Positions 40,628-49,685 of a stretch of DNA of 64,000 nucleotides are shown here, in pieces. The notes beneath the pieces were generated by a model. That model saw only the letters and a list, made by a program, of their open reading frames with translations. It was not told the DNA's origin and made no database searches. The stretch spans positions 806,001-870,000 of the forward strand of contig CAWUFC020000002.1 of NCBI GenBank assembly GCA_963921335.3, read 5' to 3'. The stretch comes from CAWUFC02 sp963921335 (GTDB lineage: Bacteria; Pseudomonadota; Gammaproteobacteria; Pseudomonadales; Halieaceae). The first letter of the stretch is position 1. Each line of letters begins with the position of its first letter. Made by a program: the position numbers and the translations under genes.

Positions 40628-42909
40628 TTACCAGCGATAACTCGCTGTCAGACCAATGCGACGCCCTGGCACGGGGAAACGCCAGCCGTAACCTGTGGGC
40701 AAACGCCGCACCAGAGCCGTGGCCTCAGTCCCGCCACCGCCACGCAGCGCTTCTTCGTCAAACAAATTGGTGGAATACAGTTCAACACTCCACTGCTCGG
40801 CCCGCACCCCCGCGTACAGGTTCACAAGATGGTACGGATCAACTCCATCGATGTCGCTGTCACGCTCGCCGGTATATGTGTAGAGAATTCGGCCATAGCC
40901 TTCAACACTACCTAGGGGGAAACTGTATTCACTGTTAACGCTCGCCGTCCAGTCCGGGGTGGCACCGATCGGATCACCACTGGCATCACAGGTGGCGGTA
41001 AACTCACCCTCAGGGATAACCGGCGCACCATTGTCATCAAACTCATTGCAAGGCAGCACGGTACCATCAGCGAATTCGCCCTTGCTGTAACTCAGCGTGG
41101 CACCCAGGTACCAGTTCTGACTTAGAATGGCCGTTAGGTCCAGTTCTGCACCCCAAACTTCCGCATCGCCATTGACGGTAGCGCCGGTAGTGGCGATTTC
41201 ACCGTTAAGGTCACGAACGCTCAATGCATTCACACGAGAAATGTAATCTTCAATATCCTGGTAGTAGACCGCGCCATTGAGCCGCATAGCGCCATCTCGA
41301 AGGGTGCTCTTGAAACCCAGCTCAAACGAGGTACTGTCCTCCGAGTCAAACAGCAGCACGTCTTCCGGCAATACAGAGCCAGTCACCGTAACACCTCCGG
41401 GGCGGAAGCCAGTGGCCACCTGGGCATACAGATTAAGGTCATCACTCACCGCGTATTGCAGGGTCACCTGGCCGGTTACCGCATCATCGTCATACTGCTG
41501 GTTTTCCGGACTGAGAATTTGCTCAAGCAGCGTTCCGGGAGGGCAATACTGATCCCGTTAGGCCCTGCTACAACCGACATGTCCCGATCGACATCAATCT
41601 CCTGGTAGCGCAGGCCGACTTGTAAGGTCCACGCCTCATTGAGATAGAACTTGTTGTGCGTGAATAGCCCGGCACGCTCGACTTCCGCCGGGAAAAGCAG
41701 CACAAAGCTGCCGGGCGCCAGGGGACTCACCAGGATGACCTGGTTCTCTTGACCGAAGAACACGTCGGATTTCTCGTAATAGCCACCGACCATGTAATCC
41801 CAAGTGTCGTTACCATCGCTGGATAGGCGTAACTCCTGGGAGAAATCTTCCCGGTCGTCCACGGCGACGCGCCCCGTCACATTCTCTGGGTTGGCATTGC
41901 CAAGCGCCTGATCGAAGGTCCGAACCGAGTCCGTCTCGTGATAACCGGTGACAGAGGTAATAGAGAACTTGTCCAGCTCCCAATTCAAAACCAGAGAGCT
42001 GTTCAGGTATTCAGCATCGGTGTTGTCTTCAATACCACCTTCCAGACCAACCACGGCACTGCGGCGATCATAAGCATCCAGGGGGCGCAGCACCCCGTTG
42101 GGGTCCAGACGCGGATCACCGGTAGGTATACCGCCCAACGCATAAAGGTCGTCAAAGTCCCGCTCCAGGTATTGCACCACTAAATCTGCGGAAAACGAAT
42201 CTGTAGGGAGCCAGCTAAGACTGACACGCGCCGCGCTGCTCTCATCCGCCGTCACCTGACCGGTGACATCATTCTGAATTTCGTCGAGTTCGCTCTCGTC
42301 ATACACGGCAGCGATGCGCAGTCCCAGTTTGCCGGGAACCAGAGGGAAGCTGGCAGCAACCTGCGTGTTCAACCCCTCGTTGTCGGTCACAGTCGCTCGA
42401 ACCTCACCCTCTATCTGCTCCAGGTTGGGGCGAGCGGTATGGATGTTGATAGAACCCGCCGGCGAGGTGCGTCCCGCCAGGGTACCCTGGGGACCGCGCA
42501 AGACTTCGATTCGCTGTATATCAAACATCTGCTGGAATACCGCGTTGGAGTCCACAATCGCCTGGTTCCAGTACGTGGTCACAGCAGCTTCTGCCGCAGA
42601 GTTGGGATTGTAATCAATACCTCGCAAGCTCATACGGCCGCTGCGCCCGGTGAAACTGTTGACCTCTAGACCGGCAGTCAGGGCGCCCAAATCAGTAAAC
42701 TTGAAAACGTTGAAGTCCTTCAGCGCATCACCATCAATGACATTGACTGTGGAAGGAACCTCCTGAATCAACTCAGAGCGTTTCTGGGCGGTCACAATCA
42801 CTTCTTCCAGCACCAAGTCCCGGGCAGTAACCTGGTAGCTGCTCAAGGACAAAGGCAAGGCCAGCGCTGCAGCCAGCGGTGTCATCTTGAAACTGTGCTT
42901 CGATGTCAT
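40628..42909 (-). pseudogene. TonB-dependent receptor with a one-base frameshift
   Basis: An outer-membrane receptor of ~760 residues. A signal peptide is followed by a plug domain (EEVIVTAQKRSELIQEVP, IEVLRGPQGTLAGRTSPAGS) and a beta-barrel ending GRRIGLTASYRW. The frame breaks near 41535-41545: one frame ends PERCLSKFSVRKTSS...MMR, while the natural continuation PPGTLLEQILSPENQQYDDD is in the next frame. One missing base explains it (span 2,282 nt, one short of 761 codons). Uptake of a large hydrophobic or complexed substrate is expected. An exact 17-bp motif lies upstream. Confidence 0.85.
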
Positions 42910-42976
42910 GGGTTTATCTCATCTTTATAGGTTTTATCAGATGACGGTCATTCTCTACGGCCTACACTTAAGCCAA

Positions 42977-42993
42977 GGAATCATATTCGGCCA
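42977..42993 (-). promoter_or_regulatory. Conserved 17-bp motif, site 4 (upstream of TonB receptor)
   Basis: On the minus strand TGGCCGAATATGATTCC, exact. The matching -10 position (42957) reads TAGAGA, which is poor; a better TATAAA is at 42929-42924, so the promoter here is less certain. Confidence 0.7.
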
Positions 42994-43030
42994 TTTTTCA
43001 GGATGGCTTGAGCTTGCCAGTGAGGCACCT

Positions 43031-43047
43031 TGGCTGAATAGGACTCC
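43031..43047 (+). promoter_or_regulatory. Conserved 17-bp motif, site 5 (upstream of MFS transporter 2)
   Basis: TGGCTGAATAGGACTCC, 14 of 17 matches. TAAAAT (43068-43073) starts 37 bp from the motif start and is followed 6 nt later by the ATG at 43080, so this promoter would give a leaderless message. Confidence 0.6.
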
Positions 43048-43079
43048 CCATGCATCCCCGCGGTATCTAAAATAGCGGC

Positions 43080-44427
43080 ATGCCCGGCCTAGACACTCCC
43101 AGACGCTACTTCGCTATATTCGCTATCTCCTGCGGTACTGCTCTTACAGTGATGGACGGTGCGCTGCCCAATGTGGCGCTGCCCACGATTGCGGCTGATC
43201 TGAATATCAGCGCGTCAGATTCAGTGCTGCTGGTCAGCGTCTACCAGCTGGTACTGGTAATGACGCTGCTGCCACTGGCGGCACTGGGCAGTCGCATCGG
43301 CCTGAGAAAAATGTATCAGCTCGGCCTGTGCCTTTTTCTGGTTTCTGCAGTGCTTTGTTTCCTTGCCCCAAGTTTCCCACTGCTGCTGGCAGCTCGCTGC
43401 CTACAGGCATTCGGTGCGGCGACAGCATTAAGCGTCGCCAGTGCACTGGTACGCAGCATCTACCCAACCAATCAGTTGGGCCGGGGTATTGGCATCAATA
43501 CGATTATCGTGGCTAGCTCTGGTGGCTTTGCACCCATACTTGGGGGCTACATTGTCGCGGAATTGGACTGGCACTGGATCTTTATTGCGACTACCCCGCT
43601 GGGGCTGCTGTCGCTGGCAGTAGGCCAGAGGGCACTGCCATTCGTAGCGGGTACAGGTCAGGCCATCAGCAAATTGGGCTCTATACTCTGTGCGCTCACC
43701 TTTGGCTTAATCATCTCTGGATTGTTAATCCTGGCTGGAGACTACCCAGCCTCTGCTGGGCTGCCTGTGCTGGTGGCCGGCGCGGTGAGCGCCGTATTTT
43801 TTGTCCGTCATGAACTCCAGCAGGAGACACCTATTCTACCGGTAGACCTACTGGCAGACCGGGTGGTCGCCCTGTCTATTGCAGCTGCTCAGTTCGCGTT
43901 TGTCGGCTCCATGATGTTTCTATTGTCGCTGCCCTTCCGCCTACAGGAGCAACTGGGTTTCTCACCTAGCGAAATAGGCATCACGGTCGCCCCATTTCCC
44001 CTGGCATTGATGTTTGTCGCACCCATCGCCGGCGCCCTCTCCGATCGCTTTCAACCGGCAATACTTGGGTTTGTCGGTATGGGGGGGTGCTACTGCAGGT
44101 CTTGCGTTGCTTGCCGAACTACCCCATGGGGTCACGCAATTGGATATAGCCTGGCGGCTTGCACTGGCAGGTATTGGCTACGGACTGTTCTTCCCACCGA
44201 ATGCAAAGTTGATTATCTCCGCGGCACCAATGGAACGTGCCGCCTCTGCAGGTGGCCTGATGGCAACCAATCGGCTTGCCGGCCAGGCGCTGGGTACCGC
44301 ACTGCTGGCGGGCTTGCTTGCAGCGGGCCACGGCACTGATCACTACCCGGCCATGCTGGGCGCAGGCTTGACTACTTTCGCAGCCCTTTGCAGTCTTGCG
44401 CGGCTAAGTCGAAATACTACTACCTGA
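43080..44427 (+). pseudogene. MFS transporter 2 (DHA2-like) frameshifted in a G7 tract
   Basis: A ~448-residue drug:H+ antiporter-2-like transporter. It starts with RRYFAIFAISCGTALTVMDGALPNVALP in two halves, continues with LAALGSRIGLRKMYQLG (motif A) and RCLQAFGAATALSVASAL, and ends in the second frame with GGLMATNRLAGQALGTALLAG. The break is at seven G (44081-44087): FVGMG in frame one meets GATAGLALLAELPHGV in frame two, and six G would join them. The span of 1,348 nt is one base over 449 codons. A motif and a leaderless-type promoter lie upstream. Confidence 0.85.
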
Positions 44428-44440
44428 TTAGCGCAAGCTG

Positions 44441-45382
44441 CTAAGCATATTTGCGCAGATTGCCCATCGCTTGATAAAAACCGGCTACGGTATCCTGCAC
44501 AATATCCGCAGCACTTTTCACTTCATCAATACGCCCCACGACCTGGCCGGACAGGGGAATCGCCGCTTCCATTTCGCCACCAAAGTACAACTCGGGAATA
44601 CCAGCGAGATGCTCCATCGCATTGAAAGCACCCAGGGGTTCCAGTGCGGCGGTGCGCTCGGTACGCAGTGCGCGAAGTGCCGGGCGGGACTGCTGATTGA
44701 GAAATACGGTATCGGTTTCTTTGGCGTTGACGACCGCCTGCTTCCAGTTATCGTGTACCGGCGAATCAGCGCAGCTGAGCATGCGGGTGCCCATCTGCAC
44801 CCCCTCAGCACCCATGGCGAATGCTCCGGCCATAGACAAGCCGTCACACATACCGCCTGCGGCAATTATGGGCAGGTCGGTGCGGGAACGAATTAATGGC
44901 AGCAATACCATGGTGGACACCGGGCTGGGATTCTTAAAACCACCCCCTTCTCCCCCTTCAACCACAAGACCGTCTACGCCGCAGTCAATTGCCTTCATGG
45001 CCATGTCCAGAGTTGGCACCACGTGAAACACCTTGATGCCGGCGGCCTGAAAGGCCTCAGTACAAACACTGGGGCTACCGGAAGACGTGGTGACGAACTT
45101 GATACCCTGCTCGATGACGAAATCGACGATGTTCGTGCCTTTCACATATGAAAGGGCCACGTTCATACCGAAAGGTTTATCGGTAAGGTCACGCATTTTT
45201 GCCACTTCATTGCGAATATTGTCGAACTCACCAGAGGCGGTTTCGATCACACCCAGGCCTCAGGCATTGCTCACCGCGGAAGCCAATTGGGCACGGGCGA
45301 TCCAGCCCATAGGCGCCTGGATAATTGGATAGGCAGTGCCCGTCATTTCAGTCACACGATTCTTAATCGGCGCAGCAGTCAT
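44441..45382 (-). pseudogene. Nitronate monooxygenase family protein with in-frame TGA
   Basis: A 313-codon frame encoding an FMN-dependent TIM-barrel enzyme (NPD/nitronate monooxygenase or enoyl-reductase-like). From the ATG at 45382 it reads PIIQAPMGWIARAQLASAVSNA, then TGA (45262-45260), then GLGVIETASGEFD. Relatives have SNAGGLG, so GGA became TGA. The rest is intact, with the FMN-site signatures TSSGSPSV, GLVVEGGEGGG, PIIAAGGMCDG and FAMGAEGVQMGTRML. A GTG at 45250 could start a shortened form, but it would lack the first strand and the substrate-side loop. Confidence 0.82.
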
Positions 45383-45416
45383 CAACAGTTTCCTCAGTTA
45401 AGAAGTCAGAATTTTC

Positions 45417-47195
45417 TCAGGAGCCAGCGCGGACCCGCGCTGCCACATAAAACGGCAACAGAATCAGGAACAGTAACGCTAGCACCAGAAGAGGTTCGCG
45501 AAGACCTGCATGCAAAACATTCAAGACAAGCTGTTTGCGATGATCGTAGCCTGCGGGAATAGGCAGTATTTTATTGTCCAGCGTGTACTACTCATAGGCT
45601 GAGAGCATCTGCTGGAACCGGCTTGGCATCTCAGCCGCAAGATCGTGAGTTTCCCCTGGATCCTCTACGATATTGAACAGACGCCAGCGGTCATCTCCCA
45701 GTGGACTACGATTGAAAACAATTTTGTAGTCACCCTGAAACAGGGCCGCATGCCCTGCCAGCTCATAACCCACGGCATCTTCGGTGCCATAAACACGATC
45801 GCTCTCGCCATGCAGCAAGGGTTTCAGATTGTGACCGATCATCGACTCCACGGGTTTACCCGCATATCGATGACCCGGGGCAGCTACACCGGCAACTGAC
45901 AAAATCGTTGGCGTGATATCGGTGACAAATGAAAAGGCATGGTTGAGCTGACCTTGTCGGGCCAGCCAGGGCGCGGCAACAATCAGAGGAACGCGCATAC
46001 CCCCTTCGCCAGCGTAGAACTTGTAGTAAGACAAAGGACTGGCTGCAGCGCTGGCGAAACTGGGACTGATGCTGCCGTAGCTGCCTTTCAGACCCAGTGT
46101 TTCGTAGTCTGTGTTATAGCCCAGAGAGGATGTCATCCTCCGAGCCGCAAACTCGTCAGGATCGGCCGCTCCTGTTGCCTCAGCGCCGTTGTCAGAGGTG
46201 AAGATAATGAGGGTGTTGTCGTACAGCCCCTGTGCTTTCAGATAGTCGATCAAGCGGCCCATATGAAAATCCATGGACTCCACCATTCCCGCATACACAG
46301 CCATGCGCTTTGACTCATAGCGACGCCGCTCATCGCTCAGTGCCTGCCAGTCATCGGTAGTACTCATGCGGGCGATGTCGATACCCTCTGGCACAATACC
46401 AAGCTCAACCGCCCGCGCCAGTCGCTGCTCGCGCAGTGCGCCCCAGCCACTGTCATAGGTACCCATATAGGGGTCGATGAACTCCTGAGGTGCCTGCACC
46501 GGGATGTGCACGGCCTGAAATGGCAGGTAAGCGAAAAAAGGCTGTTCATCGTCCACATTGCTATCGATAAACTCGATGGTTTTGTCGACCAGAAAGCGGG
46601 ATGAATAAAAGTCTTCGGGTAACTGATACTCCTCACCATCGGCATACCAGTTGGCCTTGTCATACAAAGGGATGTAGGGCCGCTGTTCCCAGTTGTCAGC
46701 ACCGGAATCCGCCAAAGCCACTGTGCGCTGAAAGCCCCGCTGGCTTGGCAGTTTTCCATCGCTACTACCCAGATGCCATTTACCCGCCATGTAGGTGTGA
46801 TAGCCGGCACTCTCCAGCAGGGTCGCAACGGTGACCACGTTATTACCCAGTACGCCCTGGTAGTGGGCATGCTGGCGCTGCTCCGGGGCAAGCATTTCAG
46901 GGATATTGGGTACCCCAGCCAGATGTGCATCAACGCCTGTTAGCAACATGGCACGAGCCGGCGCGCAATTGGCTGCCGTATGGTAGTTGGTAAAGCTGAC
47001 GCCCTGCTCCGCCAATGCGGACAGAGTCGGTGTGTTTATCTCGCTGCCGTAGGGAGCAATGTCTGTGTAGCCCAGGTCGTCGGCCAGAATGAGCACAATA
47101 TTGGGCCGCTCTGGTCGTTCGGAAGGGAACACCGCCATGGGCTGTATCGACAGCAAGAGAGGTGCCAGGACAGAAAGCCAAAAACGAGCGTTCAT
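45417..47195 (-). pseudogene. Arylsulfatase-like enzyme with in-frame TAG before a C-terminal membrane anchor
   Basis: From the ATG at 47195 a signal peptide (ARFWLSVLAPLLLSIQP) leads into a type I sulfatase: metal motif LILADDLGYTD, formylglycine Cys in NCAPARAMLLTG, MAGKWHLG and FTSDNGAE. The frame stops at TAG (45590-45588) after 535 codons, but the same frame continues 56 codons (YTLDNKILPIPAGYDHRKQ, then LREPLLVLALLFLILLPFYVAARVRAGS) to a TGA at 45417. That tail is a membrane helix also found in related sulfatases. The truncated protein keeps the whole catalytic domain but loses its anchor, so it may still be active as a soluble periplasmic enzyme. Confidence 0.8.
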
Positions 47196-47199
47196 GGGT

Positions 47200-47583
47200 T
47201 TAACGGGGCTCAGGCAAACGTCTGGATGCCACATACAAAATCAGCGACACCACAACTTCGGGGATAATCATCTCGACCGCCAGAGCGGCATCGTGCACCA
47301 GCCAGGACACAATCCGGCCCACCGCGGTTAGTGAGAGCAACAGTATCGGCGGGTAATACCAGTCGCGACGGCCAGTGTACACAGCCATCAACATACTCAG
47401 GCCAAGGGCCAGGAAGTAGCCTGACATGTCGCCCACCTGGGAACTCAGGCCAAGGCCCTGTTCCAGGCCTAGACCGAAATCGGGCGCTATACCTGCAGGG
47501 GCAACCAACCAACGGACCCCCATCGAGAGAAACAGTATTGCAGGCAATATCACTAGAACCTTGAGTGCTTTATTCACGGTCAC
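47200..47583 (-). CDS. Hypothetical four-helix membrane protein
   Basis: A 127-residue protein with four predicted membrane helices (LVILPAILFLSMGVRWLV; MSGYFLALGLSMLMAVYTG; YPPILLLSLTAVGRIVSWLVH; MIIPEVVVSLILYVASR). The layout resembles small DUF4345-like proteins but the match is not decisive. It lies 4 bp upstream of the sulfatase start and its GTG/ATG overlaps the end of the DJ-1/PfpI gene by one base, so the three genes form one operon. No function can be proposed. Confidence 0.7.
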   Translation of the reverse strand: MTVNKALKVLVILPAILFLSMGVRWLVAPAGIAPDFGLGLEQGLGLSSQVGDMSGYFLALGLSMLMAVYTGRRDWYYPPILLLSLTAVGRIVSWLVHDAALAVEMIIPEVVVSLILYVASRRLPEPR

Positions 47584-48434
47584 TACTCCCTTTCAGCAAT
47601 CAATTGCATCATGCGGTGCGATGTTTCCAGACCGGAATTCTGGTTCTGTCCGGTGACAAAACGCCGCTCATCATCCACTACAACGTGAGTGGCGAACAAA
47701 TCCCTGAAAGCGGTGGCACTCTCATATACAGCACCTGCCTTACGCAACTCGGTTTCCGGATGCTTGGGCGTGATATCAATACCCAGTTCTTTCACCTGCT
47801 TGTCCGAGACTCCGGTCATACGGCGCCCGGCGATCAGCAGATTGCCATCGCGATCTTTCGCACTGACCAGCCCCAGTACCCCATGACAGACCCCGCCGAT
47901 GATGGCGGACTTGTCGCCGTAATATGACTCTGTAATCTTCTCTGCCAGCAGGGGTGATTGAGCCATGTCGTAGGCCGCGCCCCAGCCACCGGACATAAAC
48001 ACGATGTCATAAGCACTGATATCAACATCCTCAAGAGGAATGGAATTTTCAACCTTCGCCTGCGCTATCGGGTCATTCAGGTAACGCTCATCTTCCGGTG
48101 ATTTAGTAGCGAAGAAGAAACTCTGGGGATCAATTGGAATGGCACCACCCTTGATACTTGCCACGTCCACTGTCATACCACCATCGGTAAAGATGTAATA
48201 CGGATGCGTCAGCTCGGAACCCCACACGCCTGTCGCCGGCCCCTCTGACTCACCAGGTGCCGACAGCACACTGTGGCTGGTCGTGATCACCAGGGCGCGC
48301 TTGCCCGGCAATTCATAGATGGGGCCATGATACTCCGGGTGCAGGCCAGCCTTGTGCAGAATCGTCGGTAGAGACAGCACTACCAACCCCACGAACAGCA
48401 GCAATGAAAGCCCAGCTTTAACAAACTTGTTCAT
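47583..48434 (-). CDS. DJ-1/PfpI (HchA-like) family protein with signal anchor
   Basis: A 283-residue protein. A hydrophobic N-terminus (AGLSLLLFVGLVVLSLPTIL) is followed by a class I glutamine-amidotransferase-like domain with the nucleophile elbow IIGGVCHGVLGLVS (Cys at about residue 185), the preceding DIVFMSGGWGAAYDM and a conserved Glu. HchA-like relatives act as glyoxalases or deglycases or as chaperones. Here the signal anchor puts the domain in the periplasm, which is unusual. It is the first gene of the operon with the small membrane protein and sulfatase. A GGGA ribosome site is present. Confidence 0.85.
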   Translation of the reverse strand: MNKFVKAGLSLLLFVGLVVLSLPTILHKAGLHPEYHGPIYELPGKRALVITTSHSVLSAPGESEGPATGVWGSELTHPYYIFTDGGMTVDVASIKGGAIPIDPQSFFFATKSPEDERYLNDPIAQAKVENSIPLEDVDISAYDIVFMSGGWGAAYDMAQSPLLAEKITESYYGDKSAIIGGVCHGVLGLVSAKDRDGNLLIAGRRMTGVSDKQVKELGIDITPKHPETELRKAGAVYESATAFRDLFATHVVVDDERRFVTGQNQNSGLETSHRMMQLIAERE

Positions 48435-48612
48435 TGTATTCCCAATTATTCAGACAAATTGAGCGCACGATGCTATATATCGGCATATTTTGTGTCAATT
48501 TATCCTGCAGCCTTTATTTGGTCCAATCGGGCCAATATCACTCCATCTCTAGAGCAAACAAACCAAAGTCGTATACTGACCAGCCAAGCAATAAAACCGG
48601 CTATTAAAAATC
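48435..48612. promoter_or_regulatory. Divergent promoter region
   Basis: The region between the DJ-1/PfpI gene and the lipoprotein gene includes an imperfect inverted repeat TTGGTCC-AATC-GGGCCAA (48518-48535) and TATACT at 48572-48577, a possible -10 for the lipoprotein gene. No exact copy of the 17-bp motif is present. Confidence 0.35.
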
Positions 48613-49587
48613 ATGTATTCCATACGCCACACGATCTTGATTTTCCTTGTGCCACTGCTAAGTGCATGCAAACATCCCCTGTCTATTTTTGGTGAAGGCG
48701 ATATCACAGAGCGGCTTACGGGCGTCAGAGGCTGCACGCTGGAAGAATTTCAGGCCAGCAGCGAACGCTGCACCAGCAATGAAGTAATCGCTGAGGATTA
48801 CCTGGTCAGCTATGAAGCAATTCCGCGCAGCGGATGGCATTTTGTAGGCTGGACCAACGATTCCTTCTGCAAGCAGGACAACACCCCCCTCTTTTGTGAC
48901 CTGAGCATCACTGCAGATCAAGTGCAGTTCTATGACGAAACCTGGCCCGAGCTTGATTGGCCAGCGGCGACAGCTGTGTTTACCTCTTCCGGCATGCTTT
49001 CGAACTTCACCCACAAGATGGTCAAGAACACTGACGACAATCTGTTTTCGCAGCTGGCCTACGAGTGCAATCAATGTTCAATTGCACAACAAGCCTCCAT
49101 TGAAGTGCCGCCGGGCTGGCAGAAAGGTCCCATCCAGGTTGCGCTGCCCTTCGCCGCAATGCTGACCATGCCGTCGGTCGAGGGCGAAGCAGACGCGGTA
49201 GACTTTTTGCCAGATGTTCCGGGTAACGAATATCAGCTCATCGCCGTCGTTAGGAGTGGCGAGTTACTGGACTCGGGAGGCAACGGGATCATGGCGCTAA
49301 CCCAGGTAGAACGCAATACCTTGTTTCGATACCCCGCCGAAAGTCGCGTGCACGAGTTGACCGACCCCGAGGGCAATGTGTTTGTACTATTTGCCTACGA
49401 AGTTGAATCAGAAGATAACATTGGCGTGGACTTCCAATCCGCCGACGCACTGGAGAATCACCCGGTGCCTGTTGGTTGGCACTATTCCACCCGCATTCTC
49501 GATCAAGACCTGATTATGCATGCAGATGGTGTCGCTTCAGTATTGGCTGTTCGATCTTCGGTGACCTCTACCTGGCAAATGCGTTAG
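48613..49587 (+). CDS. Hypothetical lipoprotein
   Basis: A 324-residue predicted lipoprotein. The signal RHTILIFLVPLLSAC ends in a lipobox with Cys at residue 19. The mature part has six or more cysteines (GCTLEEFQ, ERCTSNE, FCKQDN, LFCDLS, ECNQCS) and a motif SGWHFVGWTNDS..C that resembles the GW..FVGW repeats of cell-surface InlB-B/listeria-bacteroides type modules. No enzymatic motif is visible. It is transcribed divergently from the PfpI-sulfatase operon. Its role in binding at the cell surface is only a guess. Confidence 0.7.
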   Translation: MYSIRHTILIFLVPLLSACKHPLSIFGEGDITERLTGVRGCTLEEFQASSERCTSNEVIAEDYLVSYEAIPRSGWHFVGWTNDSFCKQDNTPLFCDLSITADQVQFYDETWPELDWPAATAVFTSSGMLSNFTHKMVKNTDDNLFSQLAYECNQCSIAQQASIEVPPGWQKGPIQVALPFAAMLTMPSVEGEADAVDFLPDVPGNEYQLIAVVRSGELLDSGGNGIMALTQVERNTLFRYPAESRVHELTDPEGNVFVLFAYEVESEDNIGVDFQSADALENHPVPVGWHYSTRILDQDLIMHADGVASVLAVRSSVTSTWQMR

Positions 49588-49685
49588 CAGCTCGCAATGC
49601 CTTATAGCAGGCCATGGGCGCGACATTTACATCTTTTCTTACCGGTGCCAGACTGCCTCTCCCAACGATAAATAGAAGACAGACT

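Noticed and set aside
40886..40896. GAATTCGGCCA, part of the 17-bp motif
   Set aside because: It lies inside the TonB receptor coding region and matches only one side of the motif.
45260..45262. TGA as selenocysteine codon
   Set aside because: The position is a glycine in the family, there is no selA/selB or hairpin evidence nearby, and other stop types break neighbouring genes.
25571..47195. Stop-codon reassignment to explain in-frame stops
   Set aside because: All three stop codons are involved, and intact genes in the window end with each of them normally.
48530..48545. GGGCCAATATCACTCC as a sixth regulon site
   Set aside because: It needs a one-base gap to align and its spacing to TATACT (42 bp) is unlike the other sites.
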